Source: Arthrobacter sp. CAN_C5 | Lineage (GTDB): Bacteria; Actinomycetota; Actinomycetes; Actinomycetales; Micrococcaceae | Assembly: GCF_017875735.1 (NCBI RefSeq) | Contig: NZ_JAGGMZ010000001.1 | Coordinates: 992,001 to 1,056,000, forward strand | DNA length: 64,000 nt | Direction: 5' to 3' | In this document: positions 34,464-43,061 of the stretch, piece after piece | Layout of the letters: the number at the start of each line of letters is the position of its first letter | Numbering within the stretch: the stretch's first letter is position 1 | Program-made: the position numbers and the translations under genes | Notes under the pieces: model-generated | What the model saw: only the letters and a program-made list of their open reading frames with translations | Databases searched by the model: none | Told to the model about the DNA's origin: nothing

Positions 34464-35390
34464 ATGGCCTGGTACATCATCCGGCGTGTTCTGCAACTGA
34501 TTCCCGTCTTTCTCGGTGCCACCCTGCTGGTCTACTTCCTGGTCTTCAGCCTTCCCGGTGATCCCACCGCCGCCATCTGCGGCGAGCGGGGCTGCACCCC
34601 AGCCGTCGAGGCGGCGTTGCGGGAGCAATACAACCTGGACCAGCCGTTCTGGGTGCAATACTTCCTCTTCATCAAGGGTGTTCTCACCTTTGACCTGGGC
34701 GTCAACTTCGCGGGTCGGGAGATCGCGACGATCATTGCCGAAGTCTTCCCCACGACCGCCCGGCTCGCCATCATGGCCCTCGTGTTCGAGGCCGTCTTCG
34801 GCATCCTGTTCGGCCTCATCGCCGGCCTGCGGAAGGGAAAGATCTTCGACTCGACCATCCTGGTGGTCTCCCTGATTGTCATCGCGGTTCCCATCTTCGT
34901 TCTCGGGTTCCTCATGCAGTTCATTGTCGGCGTCAAGCTCGGGTGGGCCAGCCCCACAGTGAGCGGTGCGGCGCCTTTCAACGAACTGATCCTGCCCGCC
35001 GTCGTGCTGGGACTGGTGTCCTTCGCCTACGTGCTGAGGCTGACCCGCACCAGCATCATCGAAAACGTGAACGCCGATTATGTGCGCACCGCCACCGCCA
35101 AGGGTCTTTCACGGCGCCGCGTGGTCACGGTGCACATCCTGCGCAACTCGATGATCCCCGTCATCACCTTCCTGGGTGCGGACCTGGGCGCCCTGATGGG
35201 TGGCGCGATCGTCACCGAGGGCATCTTCAACGTAAACGGAGTGGGCAACACCTTGTACCGCGCCGTCCTCAACGGTGAAGCCCCGGTGGTGGTGGCAATC
35301 GTCACCGTTTTGATCCTGATATTCTGCATCGCCAATCTGGTGGTGGATCTGCTGTACGCATGGCTTGACCCGAGGATTCGATATGCCTGA
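34464..35390 (+). CDS. Peptide ABC transporter permease (DppB type, system 2)
   Basis: This 308-aa permease of normal length has the N-terminal TM MAWYIIRRVLQLIPVFLGATLLVYF, the motif LREQYNLDQPFWVQY and the EAA loop YVRTATAKGLSRRRVVTVHILRN. Unlike its counterpart in system 1 it has no insert in the middle. A strong terminator separates it from the binding-protein gene. It overlaps the next permease gene by 8 bases if that gene starts at 35383. Confidence 0.95.
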   Translation: MAWYIIRRVLQLIPVFLGATLLVYFLVFSLPGDPTAAICGERGCTPAVEAALREQYNLDQPFWVQYFLFIKGVLTFDLGVNFAGREIATIIAEVFPTTARLAIMALVFEAVFGILFGLIAGLRKGKIFDSTILVVSLIVIAVPIFVLGFLMQFIVGVKLGWASPTVSGAAPFNELILPAVVLGLVSFAYVLRLTRTSIIENVNADYVRTATAKGLSRRRVVTVHILRNSMIPVITFLGADLGALMGGAIVTEGIFNVNGVGNTLYRAVLNGEAPVVVAIVTVLILIFCIANLVVDLLYAWLDPRIRYA

Positions 35391-36375
35391 TATGGAAAAC
35401 ACACCCAAACGCGTGGTCGCACCCAAGCAGGCCGCATACCCCATCGAGCACTTCGTGGCCGACGCCGAGGACACCCCTGTCGTCGCCACCGACAGTGCAA
35501 CCACCGACGATGCACCGCGGAGCCAGTGGAGCGAGGCGTGGCGCAACCTACGTCGTCAACCGCTCTTCATTCTGAGCGGCATCCTCATCCTGGCGGTCAT
35601 TTTCGTCGCCCTGTTCCCGGGGATCTTCACCAACGAACCACCCAACGAGAACTGCCTGCTGGCCAATTCCGGTGGCGGTCCCGCTCCCGGGCATCCGCTG
35701 GGTTTCACCCAGCAGGGCTGTGATGTGCTGTCGAGGGTGGTTTACGGAACCCAGTCGTCGCTCATGGTGGGAATGTTCTCCACCCTGGGCGTCCTCCTGA
35801 TCGGCGGCGCCATCGGTGCCATCGCTGGATTCTACGGTGGCTGGATCGACGCCATCCTCGCCCGGCTGGGAGACATTTTCTTCGCACTGCCCCTGATCCT
35901 GGGGGCCATCGTCGTCGTGCAGTTGCCCTTCTTCCGGGAGAACCGCAGCGTGTGGACGCTGGTGGTGATTCTGGTGACCTTCGGTTGGCCGCAGATTGCC
36001 CGTATCACCAGGGCGTCTGTGATTTCGGTGAGGAACGCCGACTTCGTCACCGCGGCACGCTCGCTGGGTGTTTCACGGTTCTCGGCTCTGCTGAAACACG
36101 TGATCCCCAACTCGCTGGCTCCGGTGATCGTGATCACCACGATTTCGCTCGGGACGTTCATCGTCGCCGAATCGACGCTGTCCTTCCTGGGCATTGGCTT
36201 GCCACCCGACGTCATGTCCTGGGGAAATGACATCTTCTCGGCGGAACCCACGGTGCGGACCAACCCCATGCCGTTGTTCTGGCCAGCCCTCGCGCTCTCC
36301 CTGACGGTCCTCAGCTTCATCATGCTGGGCGACGCGCTGCGGGACGCACTCGATCCAAAGGCCCGGAAGCGATGA
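35383..36375 (+). CDS. Peptide ABC transporter permease (DppC type, system 2)
   Basis: This permease of about 330 aa has a long cytoplasmic leader, the first TM LFILSGILILAVIFVALFPG, the periplasmic HPLGFTQQGCDVLSRVVYG region and the EAA loop NADFVTAARSLGVSRFSALLKHVIPN. I chose the ATG at 35383, which overlaps the upstream stop; an ATG at 35392 is the alternative, and a TTG at 35365 is less likely. The ATPase gene follows with a 4-base overlap. Confidence 0.93.
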   Translation: MPDMENTPKRVVAPKQAAYPIEHFVADAEDTPVVATDSATTDDAPRSQWSEAWRNLRRQPLFILSGILILAVIFVALFPGIFTNEPPNENCLLANSGGGPAPGHPLGFTQQGCDVLSRVVYGTQSSLMVGMFSTLGVLLIGGAIGAIAGFYGGWIDAILARLGDIFFALPLILGAIVVVQLPFFRENRSVWTLVVILVTFGWPQIARITRASVISVRNADFVTAARSLGVSRFSALLKHVIPNSLAPVIVITTISLGTFIVAESTLSFLGIGLPPDVMSWGNDIFSAEPTVRTNPMPLFWPALALSLTVLSFIMLGDALRDALDPKARKR

Positions 36376-38084
36376 CACACACTCCAGAGAACACCACTGC
36401 GGAAACCACGCCGGCGCCCCCGCTCCTTGAGCTGCGCGACCTCGCGATCACCTTCACCACCTCGCAGGGGGACGTGGAGGCAGTCAAGAACGCCCGGCTG
36501 ACCATCATGCCCGGCGAGACCGTCGCCATTGTTGGGGAGTCGGGGTCCGGCAAGTCGACCACGGCCCTCGCGGCGATCGGCCTGCTGCCGGCGAACGGCC
36601 GCGTGTCCGGCGGACAGGTACTGTTCGACGGCGAGGACATCACCCATGCGGACGAGAAGCGGATCGTGGAACTGCGTGGATCGTCCATCGGAATGGTCCC
36701 GCAGGACCCCATGTCCAACCTGAACCCAGTCTGGAAGATTGGGTTCCAGGTCAAGGAAACGTTGCGGGCCAATGGCCTGCCCCACGGCAAGAAGGACGTA
36801 GCGCAGGTGCTTGCGGAGGCTGGCCTCCCCGACGCCGAATCACGCGCCAACCAGTACCCCCACGAGTTCTCGGGCGGTATGCGGCAACGCGCACTGATTG
36901 CCATCGGCTTGTCCTGCAGGCCCCGCCTGCTGATTGCTGACGAGCCGACGTCGGCCCTGGACGTGACCGTTCAACGGCAGATCCTCGACCACCTGGACAC
37001 CATGACCAGGGACCTGGGGACGGCGGTGCTGTTGATCACCCACGACCTGGGACTGGCCGCAGAACGGGCCCACAAGGTGATCGTCATGTACAAGGGGAAG
37101 GTGGTGGAAGCCGGCCCAGCGATGGAACTGCTCACCAACCCGCGGCACGCCTACACGCAGAAACTGGTTGCGTCGGCGCCGTCCCTGGCTTCCCGGCGGA
37201 TTGAATCCGCCAAGAAGCTGGGCGTGGCAACCACCGAGGTGCTCGCACCCGAGGAGCCAACCGCGGTCGGTGGCGCCGTCGACAAGATCATCGAAGTCAA
37301 GGACTTGACCAAGGTCTTCAAGATCCGTGGCAGCTGGGGCAAGTCGACCGACTTCAAGGCGGTCGACGGGGTGTCCTTCTCCATCGCACGCGGGACGACG
37401 ACGGCGGTGGTCGGCGAGTCCGGCTCCGGCAAGTCGACTGTCGCGCGGATGGTGCTGGGACTCGAACCTGCGACAGGGGGCAGCATCGACTTCGACGGGG
37501 TGGACATCACCACCCTGAGCCGGAAGAAGATGTTCGACTTCCGGCGCCGGGTGCAGCCGATCTTTCAGGACCCGTACGGGTCGCTGGATCCCATGTACAA
37601 CATCTTCAGAACCATTGAGGAGCCTTTGAGGGTGCACGGGATCGGCGACGCGAAGTCCCGGGAGCGCAAGGTCAGGGACCTGCTGGAACAGGTGGCACTG
37701 CCCGCATCGATGATGCGCCGGTTTCCCAACGAGCTCTCCGGGGGGCAGCGGCAGCGGGTTGCCATTGCGCGGGCGCTGGCCCTCGACCCGGAGGTGGTGA
37801 TTTGTGATGAAGCCGTGTCAGCCCTCGATGTCCTGGTTCAGGCACAGATCCTGAACCTCCTCGCGGACCTGCAGGCCGAGCTGGGGCTGAGCTACCTGTT
37901 CATCACCCACGACCTGGCCGTGGTCCGTCAGATCGCCGACCACGTGTGCGTCATGGAGAAGGGGAAGCTGGTGGAACAGGGGGCGACCGACGACGTCTTC
38001 GACCACCCGCAGACCCCCTACACGCGGGCGCTGCTCGACGCGATTCCCGGGGCCGGACTGGTGCTGCCACCGGACGCCGCCTAG
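36372..38084 (+). CDS. Peptide ABC transporter ATPase, fused DppD-DppF (system 2)
   Basis: This 570-aa protein carries two ABC domains. The first has Walker A GESGSGKST (55-63), signature FSGGMRQRA and [12 protein letters not shown]. The second has GESGSGKST and LSGGQRQR with Walker B VVICDEAVSALD, where DEA replaces the usual DEP. The oligopeptide extension HAYTQKLVASAP and TPYTRALLDAIPG follow each. The start overlaps the upstream permease stop (ATGA). It energises system 2. Confidence 0.95.
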   Translation: MTHTPENTTAETTPAPPLLELRDLAITFTTSQGDVEAVKNARLTIMPGETVAIVGESGSGKSTTALAAIGLLPANGRVSGGQVLFDGEDITHADEKRIVELRGSSIGMVPQDPMSNLNPVWKIGFQVKETLRANGLPHGKKDVAQVLAEAGLPDAESRANQYPHEFSGGMRQRALIAIGLSCRPRLLIADEPTSALDVTVQRQILDHLDTMTRDLGTAVLLITHDLGLAAERAHKVIVMYKGKVVEAGPAMELLTNPRHAYTQKLVASAPSLASRRIESAKKLGVATTEVLAPEEPTAVGGAVDKIIEVKDLTKVFKIRGSWGKSTDFKAVDGVSFSIARGTTTAVVGESGSGKSTVARMVLGLEPATGGSIDFDGVDITTLSRKKMFDFRRRVQPIFQDPYGSLDPMYNIFRTIEEPLRVHGIGDAKSRERKVRDLLEQVALPASMMRRFPNELSGGQRQRVAIARALALDPEVVICDEAVSALDVLVQAQILNLLADLQAELGLSYLFITHDLAVVRQIADHVCVMEKGKLVEQGATDDVFDHPQTPYTRALLDAIPGAGLVLPPDAA

Positions 38085-38110
38085 CGCCAACTGCTGGTCA
38101 CCGACCGGTC

Positions 38111-38147
38111 CGACGGCGGCTCGCTCCCTGGGGGTGGGCCGCCGTCG
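38111..38147 (+). terminator. Terminator after transporter system 2
   Basis: A 10-bp perfect stem (38111-38120 with 38138-38147) encloses a 17-nt loop. The right arm and flank match the terminator after system 1 in 16 of 17 bases. The rest of 38085-38299 holds the typA promoter region, with no other clear element. Confidence 0.6.
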
Positions 38148-38299
38148 TGCGTCGCGGTGACGCCCGGTAGGGCTGTGATTTTGACCCGAAATGGTCCCTG
38201 CGTTAGGCCATTTTTTCCTGAGAGCTTAGACTGGTACAAGCAGGCGCCGTCCTCATAACGCTAGATTCCCCTCAAGATTACTGAATTGAGTCATTACGC

Positions 38300-40216
38300 A
38301 TGTCTGAAACCACAGGCAACACAGCTGTTCGCAGCGACCTCCGCAACGTTGCCATCGTGGCCCACGTTGACCACGGAAAGACCACCTTGGTTGATGCCAT
38401 GCTCCGGCAGACCAATTCCTTCGCAGCCCACGGCGACGTGGCAGACCGGGTCATGGACTCGGGCGACCTTGAGCGCGAAAAGGGCATCACCATTCTCGCC
38501 AAGAACACCACCGTCTTTTACGACGGCCCGTCGGCTAACGGTGAGACCATCACGATCAACGTGATTGACACCCCCGGCCACGCCGACTTCGGCGGCGAGG
38601 TGGAACGCGGCCTGTCGATGGTTGACGGCGTCGTTCTGCTGGTTGATGCCTCGGAAGGCCCTCTTCCCCAGACCCGTTTCGTCCTGCGTAAGGCGCTGGC
38701 CGCGAAGCTCCCCGTGGTGCTGCTGGTCAACAAGACCGACCGCCCCGACTCGCGGATCGACGAAGTGGTCAGCGAATCCATGGACCTCCTCCTGGGCCTC
38801 GCGTCAGACCTGTCCGACGAAGTTCCTGACCTGGACCTCGATTCGGTGCTGAACGTTCCCGTGGTGTATGCGGCAGCCCGCGAAGGCGCAGCCTCGCTTG
38901 AGCAGCCCGCCGATGGAACGGTTCCGTCGAATGACAACCTTGAGCCATTGTTCAAGACCATCATCGATCACATCCCAGCGCCACGGTACAACCCGGAGGG
39001 CGTGCTGCAGGCCCACGTGACCAACCTGGACGCCTCACCGTTCCTCGGCCGTCTCGCCCTGCTGCGTATCTTCAACGGCACCCTGCGCAAGGGCCAGACC
39101 GTTGCCTGGGCGCGTCACAACGGTGAAATGAAGTCAGTCAAGATCACCGAGCTGTTAGCTACCCGCGCCCTCGATCGTGTGCCCACCGATTCTGCCGGAC
39201 CGGGCGAGATCGTCGCCGTCGCCGGCATCGAAGACATCACCATCGGTGAGACACTGACCGACATTGACAACCCTCAGCCACTGCCGCTGATCACCGTCGA
39301 CGATCCGGCCATCTCGGTCACCATCGGTATCAACACCTCGCCCCTCGCGGGCCGGGTCAAGGGGGCCAAGGTCACCGCGCGCCAGGTGAAAGATCGCCTG
39401 GACCGTGAACTGATCGGCAACGTCTCCCTGAAGGTTCTTCCCACCGAGCGTCCCGACGCCTGGGAAGTCCAGGGCCGTGGCGAGCTCGCTCTTGCCATCC
39501 TGGTGGAGCAGATGCGCCGCGAAGGGTTCGAACTGACCGTCGGAAAGCCACAGGTTGTTACCCGGATGGTTGACGGCAAGGTCCACGAGCCGATGGAGCA
39601 CATGACCATCGACGTCCCTGAGGAGTACCTCGGCGCCGTCACCCAGATCCTGGCAACCCGCAAGGGCCGGATGATCAACATGTCCAACCACGGCACCGGC
39701 TGGGTGCGGATGGAATTCATCGTTCCCGCCCGCGGCCTCATCGGCTTCCGCACCAAGTTCCTCACCGACACGCGCGGCGCCGGCATCGCTTCCTCGTACT
39801 CAGAGGGCTACGAGCCGTGGGCCGGTGACATCGAGTACCGCACCAACGGTTCGATGATCGCTGACCGTGCCGGAGTTGTCACCCCGTTCGCCATGATCAA
39901 CCTGCAGGAGCGCGGCTCATTCTTCGTGGAGCCCACCTCCGAGGTGTACCAGGGCATGATTGTCGGCGAGAACTCACGCGCCGACGACATGGACGTGAAC
40001 ATCACCAAGGAAAAGAAGCTCACCAACATGCGTGCGGCCTCCTCTGACACCTTCGAGAACCTGACCCCTCCCCGCAAGCTCACGCTGGAGGAGTCGCTGG
40101 AATTCGCCCGCGAAGACGAGTGTGTCGAGGTGACCCCTGAGTCGATCAGGATCCGCAAGCTGATCCTCGACGCCAACGAGCGGATGCGTGCGGCTCGTTC
40201 ACGCGCCCGCGTCTAG
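38300..40216 (+). CDS. typA: Translational GTPase TypA/BipA
   Basis: This ribosome-binding GTPase of 638 aa is involved in stress and low-temperature ribosome assembly. The P-loop AHVDHGKTT is at residues 21-29, followed by REKGITI, DTPGHADFGGEVERGL (G3) and NKTDRPDSR (G4). The C-terminal BipA-specific region includes RMINMSNHGTGWVRMEF and the terminal SIRIRKLILDANERMRA. The gene stands in the position of M. tuberculosis Rv1165 (from memory), next to a peptide-binding-protein locus there as well. Confidence 0.97.
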   Translation: MSETTGNTAVRSDLRNVAIVAHVDHGKTTLVDAMLRQTNSFAAHGDVADRVMDSGDLEREKGITILAKNTTVFYDGPSANGETITINVIDTPGHADFGGEVERGLSMVDGVVLLVDASEGPLPQTRFVLRKALAAKLPVVLLVNKTDRPDSRIDEVVSESMDLLLGLASDLSDEVPDLDLDSVLNVPVVYAAAREGAASLEQPADGTVPSNDNLEPLFKTIIDHIPAPRYNPEGVLQAHVTNLDASPFLGRLALLRIFNGTLRKGQTVAWARHNGEMKSVKITELLATRALDRVPTDSAGPGEIVAVAGIEDITIGETLTDIDNPQPLPLITVDDPAISVTIGINTSPLAGRVKGAKVTARQVKDRLDRELIGNVSLKVLPTERPDAWEVQGRGELALAILVEQMRREGFELTVGKPQVVTRMVDGKVHEPMEHMTIDVPEEYLGAVTQILATRKGRMINMSNHGTGWVRMEFIVPARGLIGFRTKFLTDTRGAGIASSYSEGYEPWAGDIEYRTNGSMIADRAGVVTPFAMINLQERGSFFVEPTSEVYQGMIVGENSRADDMDVNITKEKKLTNMRAASSDTFENLTPPRKLTLEESLEFAREDECVEVTPESIRIRKLILDANERMRAARSRARV

Positions 40217-40227
40217 GGTCGCTGACG

Positions 40228-40761
40228 TTGCAGGATCCTCCTCCGGGACTGACTGACGACGACGCGCGGCGCCCTGCCGCCGTCGTCGTCGGTCGTTCGG
40301 GGGGCAGTACCCCTGGTGACCGTAATCGGGGGAACTCTGCGCGGCGTCCCGCGTCCCGCTGGCTTTCGCTGGCAGGTTCGGTCGCTGCTGGGGTGGCCGC
40401 AGCCATCCTGGGGACCGCGCTGCACGCCCGGGGATGGGATCTGGCTGGGTTGACCGTGCCCCTCGGGGCCCTGGCCGCTATCGTCCTGGTGGGAAGCACT
40501 GCTGTTTTCGCTGCGGTGTGTGCCCGGAACGTGTATTTGAGCCCCGTGGTCGGCGGGGTGGCGTACCTCGTGGTGGGGTGGTTTGCCGCCGTCGAGACCT
40601 ATCCCCTGGTCCTGACCGATACGGGAGCGGATCCGGCGCTGCCAGCGGCAATCGCCGGAAGTGTCTGGGTTTTTGGAGTGGCCGTCGCCACGCTCCTGGC
40701 GACCCTGGTGTCCTGGTGGGCGCTGCGTCCCCGGCGCCCAAACAGGCTTCGCGCCGTGTAG
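40228..40761 (+). CDS. Small integral membrane protein
   Basis: This 177-aa protein was not recognised. After a basic, disordered leader of about 45 residues it has four hydrophobic segments (LSLAGSVAAGVAAAILGTAL, VPLGALAAIVLVGSTAVFAAV, PVVGGVAYLVVGWFAAV, AAIAGSVWVFGVAVATLLATLVSWW). It lies 11 bp after typA, so probably in one transcript. The start is uncertain: the first possible codon is a TTG without a ribosome site. Its tail meets the ArsR-like gene in convergent orientation, 7 bp away. Confidence 0.6.
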   Translation: MQDPPPGLTDDDARRPAAVVVGRSGGSTPGDRNRGNSARRPASRWLSLAGSVAAGVAAAILGTALHARGWDLAGLTVPLGALAAIVLVGSTAVFAAVCARNVYLSPVVGGVAYLVVGWFAAVETYPLVLTDTGADPALPAAIAGSVWVFGVAVATLLATLVSWWALRPRRPNRLRAV

Positions 40762-40768
40762 CTTTTGC

Positions 40769-41263
40769 CTAGTCGGCGCTGCGGTCCAGGTGGTGGGCCA
40801 GCATGATCGAGGTTGCGGTGCCGTCGGTGTCGGAGTCACGCACCGCGTATTCTTCGAGGATTTCGCGGATCCTGCGCATCATCTCGGTGCGATTGTCCTC
40901 GTTGAGTCGTACTCCGAGGCGCCAGACATCAATTTCGGACGGGTTCAGACCGTCAATCTCCTGCAGGAACGTTTCCACCAGCACCGGTGCGGCATTGGGA
41001 ATCCTGCTGCGCCACGACAAACCTGTCGCGCGGTAGGGGATTTCCTTCGCTCCACGGTTACCGGTACGGGGCTCTTCTGCGGCGAGGAACTCGGTGGCCA
41101 GCAGGGTCCGCACGTGGTGCAGCGCGGTCGCTGGGTTCAGGTCGAGGATTTCGGCAATTTCCTTGTTGGTTCTGCCCTTGTGGAGGCATAACCGGAGGAT
41201 TCGCAGTCTAACGGGGGAGCTGAGCGCACGGCCGCGCGCCTGTACGTCCTCATCAGTATCCAT
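40769..41263 (-). CDS. ArsR-type winged-helix regulator
   Basis: This 164-aa regulator has the HTH SSPVRLRILRLCLHKGRTNKEIAEILDLNPATALHHVRTL, followed by a wing (EEPRTGNRGAKEIPYRAT) and a helical C-terminal part. No metal-binding cysteines of SmtB type are present. TATCAT (41271-41276) lies 7 bases before the ATG, which fits a leaderless start. It is divergent from the repeat-flanked DUF559 gene. Its target is unknown. Confidence 0.87.
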   Translation of the reverse strand: MDTDEDVQARGRALSSPVRLRILRLCLHKGRTNKEIAEILDLNPATALHHVRTLLATEFLAAEEPRTGNRGAKEIPYRATGLSWRSRIPNAAPVLVETFLQEIDGLNPSEIDVWRLGVRLNEDNRTEMMRRIREILEEYAVRDSDTDGTATSIMLAHHLDRSAD

Positions 41264-41270
41264 GGCTTAA

Positions 41271-41276
41271 ATGATA
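41271..41276 (-). promoter_or_regulatory. -10 box (TATCAT) of the ArsR-like gene
   Basis: On the minus strand TATCAT ends 7 bases before the ATG, and no ribosome site is visible. Confidence 0.45.
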
Positions 41277-41364
41277 CGTCAGACCGGCCGAGTGGTTGAC
41301 AATTTCCAATCACTGCCCGCTCCAGCTCTGGAAGCCGCAGTGTGTCCCAGTGACGAGGGTTATT

Positions 41365-41419
41365 CAGTGGGATTGTCTAGACAGTCCCACTGACTCGTGG
41401 GCTTCGGTGGGACAGTTCG
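41365..41419 (+). repeat. Left palindromic flanking repeat of the DUF559 cassette
   Basis: The first 28 bp form a near-perfect palindrome centred on TCTAGA (41376-41381), with one mismatched pair. It is followed by a second hairpin-like part (GTCCCA ... TGGGAC). The whole 55-bp unit is a direct repeat of 42312-42365. A further decayed copy of the hairpin part lies just upstream (about 41342-41375). Confidence 0.85.
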
Positions 41420-41494
41420 CCATTGCGGCTGAGGATTGTCCACATCCAGCCTCCCGCCCCCACAAGGAGAGCTGTCCGGGAGCAGTATTCATTC

Positions 41495-42340
41495 ATGGAT
41501 CTTCTCAATCTGATGGCCGCAGGTGGTGGAGTTGCCCGGCGCAAGGATCTGGTCGCCAACGGAATCAGTAGTCACCAACTCGCCGCAGCGCTCTCTGCAG
41601 GCCAGCTATCCAAACCTTGCCGCGGAGTCTATTGCCTTCCCAACGCCAACCGCTCCGCCCTAGCCGCTGCCTGCGCGGGTGCTGACCTCGCCTGCATCAG
41701 CGCGGCCACGCGGCACGGACTATGGGTCCTGCGTCCACCGACGCAGATTCATGTCAGCATTGACCATGGCCGCTCGCTGGATCAGGCGTTCAAGGTCCAC
41801 CGATCGTCAAAACCCCTGACCATTCTTGATATCTGCGTTCAGTGCATGAGGTGTCTGCCTGAGCTGGATGCGCTGTGCATCGTCGAGTCCGCGGTAGTCC
41901 TGGGCGAAGTCACCATTGACGCCCTTCGGCGCAGGGCGTCCGGCCGTCGGGATGCATCGCTTCGAACAGTCATCGACATGATTGACCCATTCTCGCAGTC
42001 GATCATCGAAACGGTGTCAAAATATTACCTGCGTCGGGCCGGATACAGCTTCCAGTCCCAGGTCTACGTCAAAGGGGTGGGACGGCTGGACCTGATTGTC
42101 GAAAAGGTGCTGGGGATCGAAGCAGATGGCCGTCAGTTTCACAGCGGGGCATCAGACTTCGAGGAAGATCGTCGGCGGGGAAACCTGCTTGTGATCAAGC
42201 GAATTCCAGTGCTGCGGGCTTCATACGCACTGCTGGTCGACCACCCGGAGGTGTTCCTTCAGCTGGTCAGACAGGCGATCGATGCGTACGTTCCCAATGA
42301 ACAGCACCCACCGGTGGGAATATCTAGACAGTCCCACTGA
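41495..42340 (+). CDS. DUF559/Vsr-like endonuclease-fold protein with AbiEi-like N-terminus
   Basis: This 281-aa protein has an N-terminal part resembling AbiEi antitoxin winged helices (MAAGGGVARRKDLVANGIS, SKPCRGVYCLP, LACISAATRHGLW) and a C-terminal PD-(D/E)XK/Vsr-like nuclease domain (DUF559). The latter shows E172, the core D199 (RLDLIVEKVLGIEADG), E209, D211, H216, and the EEDRRRGNLLV helix. I chose the ATG at 41495. No partner toxin gene is next to it. Two ~55-bp palindromic direct repeats bracket the gene, and the right copy encodes its last residues (ISRQSH-stop). Whether it is an active nuclease or a mobile cassette is inference. Confidence 0.78.
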   Translation: MDLLNLMAAGGGVARRKDLVANGISSHQLAAALSAGQLSKPCRGVYCLPNANRSALAAACAGADLACISAATRHGLWVLRPPTQIHVSIDHGRSLDQAFKVHRSSKPLTILDICVQCMRCLPELDALCIVESAVVLGEVTIDALRRRASGRRDASLRTVIDMIDPFSQSIIETVSKYYLRRAGYSFQSQVYVKGVGRLDLIVEKVLGIEADGRQFHSGASDFEEDRRRGNLLVIKRIPVLRASYALLVDHPEVFLQLVRQAIDAYVPNEQHPPVGISRQSH

Positions 42341-42365
42341 TCGGGTGGGTTCGATGGGATATTCG
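42312..42365 (+). repeat. Right palindromic flanking repeat of the DUF559 cassette
   Basis: The first 28 bp match the left copy at 25 of 28 positions and are again centred on TCTAGA (42323-42328). An 18-base core (TCTAGACAGTCCCACTGA) is identical. It contains the stop codon of the DUF559 gene. Confidence 0.85.
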
Positions 42366-42387
42366 GTGCCAGGGTGAGCACACCGGC

Positions 42388-42618
42388 CTAGAACCGCCGG
42401 GGACGGCGGGGTGGCGGGGGAGGGACGGGCTTCGCTGCGGTGACGAGGTCCAGATTGACGACGACGTCGCCCTGCCGCCGGGTCCGTATCGTGCAGCTGA
42501 CGCTGTCGACGTGCACCAGATCGCCCAGCGCATCCGTCAGTCCACCATCGATGCGATACCGCACCACCACGCGGGTACCCACGGGAAGGTGCGTCAGCTG
42601 CTGTCCGGGGGAGTCCAT
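42388..42618 (-). CDS. Small conserved protein with SH3-like core
   Basis: This protein of about 76 aa resembles the short N-terminal module found alone or in front of acetyltransferases in actinobacteria (GTRVVVRYRIDGGLTDALGDLVHVD then CTIRTRRQGDVVVNLDLVTAAKPVPPPPPRR). I recall the fold type but not a firm function. I chose the ATG at 42618 because TACGAT lies 7 bases upstream; an ATG at 42645 would add 9 residues. It is divergent from fdxA. Confidence 0.65.
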   Translation of the reverse strand: MDSPGQQLTHLPVGTRVVVRYRIDGGLTDALGDLVHVDSVSCTIRTRRQGDVVVNLDLVTAAKPVPPPPPRRPRRF

Positions 42619-42734
42619 TCTGTTTATCGTAGTGGGCAGCGTCATAGCGCGGGTCGTGGAGGCGATGCGGCTGCAACCGGCCCTTGCGTTAAGCTGGAAA
42701 CGGAATCAAAGCCCCAACTGGAAAGGCGTGGGAA

Positions 42735-43061
42735 GTGACCTACGTAATCGCACAGCCGTGCGTGGATTTGAAGGACAAGGCCTGCATCGAGGAATGCCCC
42801 GTAGATTGCATCTACGAAGGCGAACGGTCCCTCTACATCCATCCGGATGAGTGCGTCGACTGCGGCGCCTGCGAGCCGGTGTGCCCGGTGGAAGCCATCT
42901 ACTACGAGGACGACACCCCCGACCAGTGGGCCGAGTACTACAAAGCCAACGTCGAGTTCTTCGACGACATCGGCTCCCCGGGCGGTGCCGCGAAGCTGGG
43001 AAACATCGGCAGGGACCACCCGATCATCGCTGCCCTCCCGCCCCAGACCCACGACGTATGA
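42735..43061 (+). CDS. fdxA: 7Fe ferredoxin
   Basis: This 108-aa low-potential ferredoxin carries one [3Fe-4S] and one [4Fe-4S] cluster. Its cysteines follow the 7Fe pattern: C9, C17 and C50 for the 3Fe cluster, and C21, C40, C43 and C46 for the 4Fe cluster, with C25 extra. The acidic C-terminal extension is typical of actinobacterial FdxA/FdxC. The start is GTG with GGAAG-like pairing. Its stop overlaps the dapC start (ATGA), so the two are translationally coupled; this pairing is conserved in M. tuberculosis (Rv1177-Rv1178, from memory). Confidence 0.95.
   Translation: MTYVIAQPCVDLKDKACIEECPVDCIYEGERSLYIHPDECVDCGACEPVCPVEAIYYEDDTPDQWAEYYKANVEFFDDIGSPGGAAKLGNIGRDHPIIAALPPQTHDV

Noticed and set aside
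33173..34522. 449-codon open frame antisense to binding-protein gene 2
   Set aside because: It mirrors a conserved solute-binding protein and crosses the intergenic terminator; no domain is visible.
42851..43057. Upstream extension of the dapC frame over fdxA
   Set aside because: It overlaps conserved ferredoxin codons in another frame, and the family start is the ATG at 43058.
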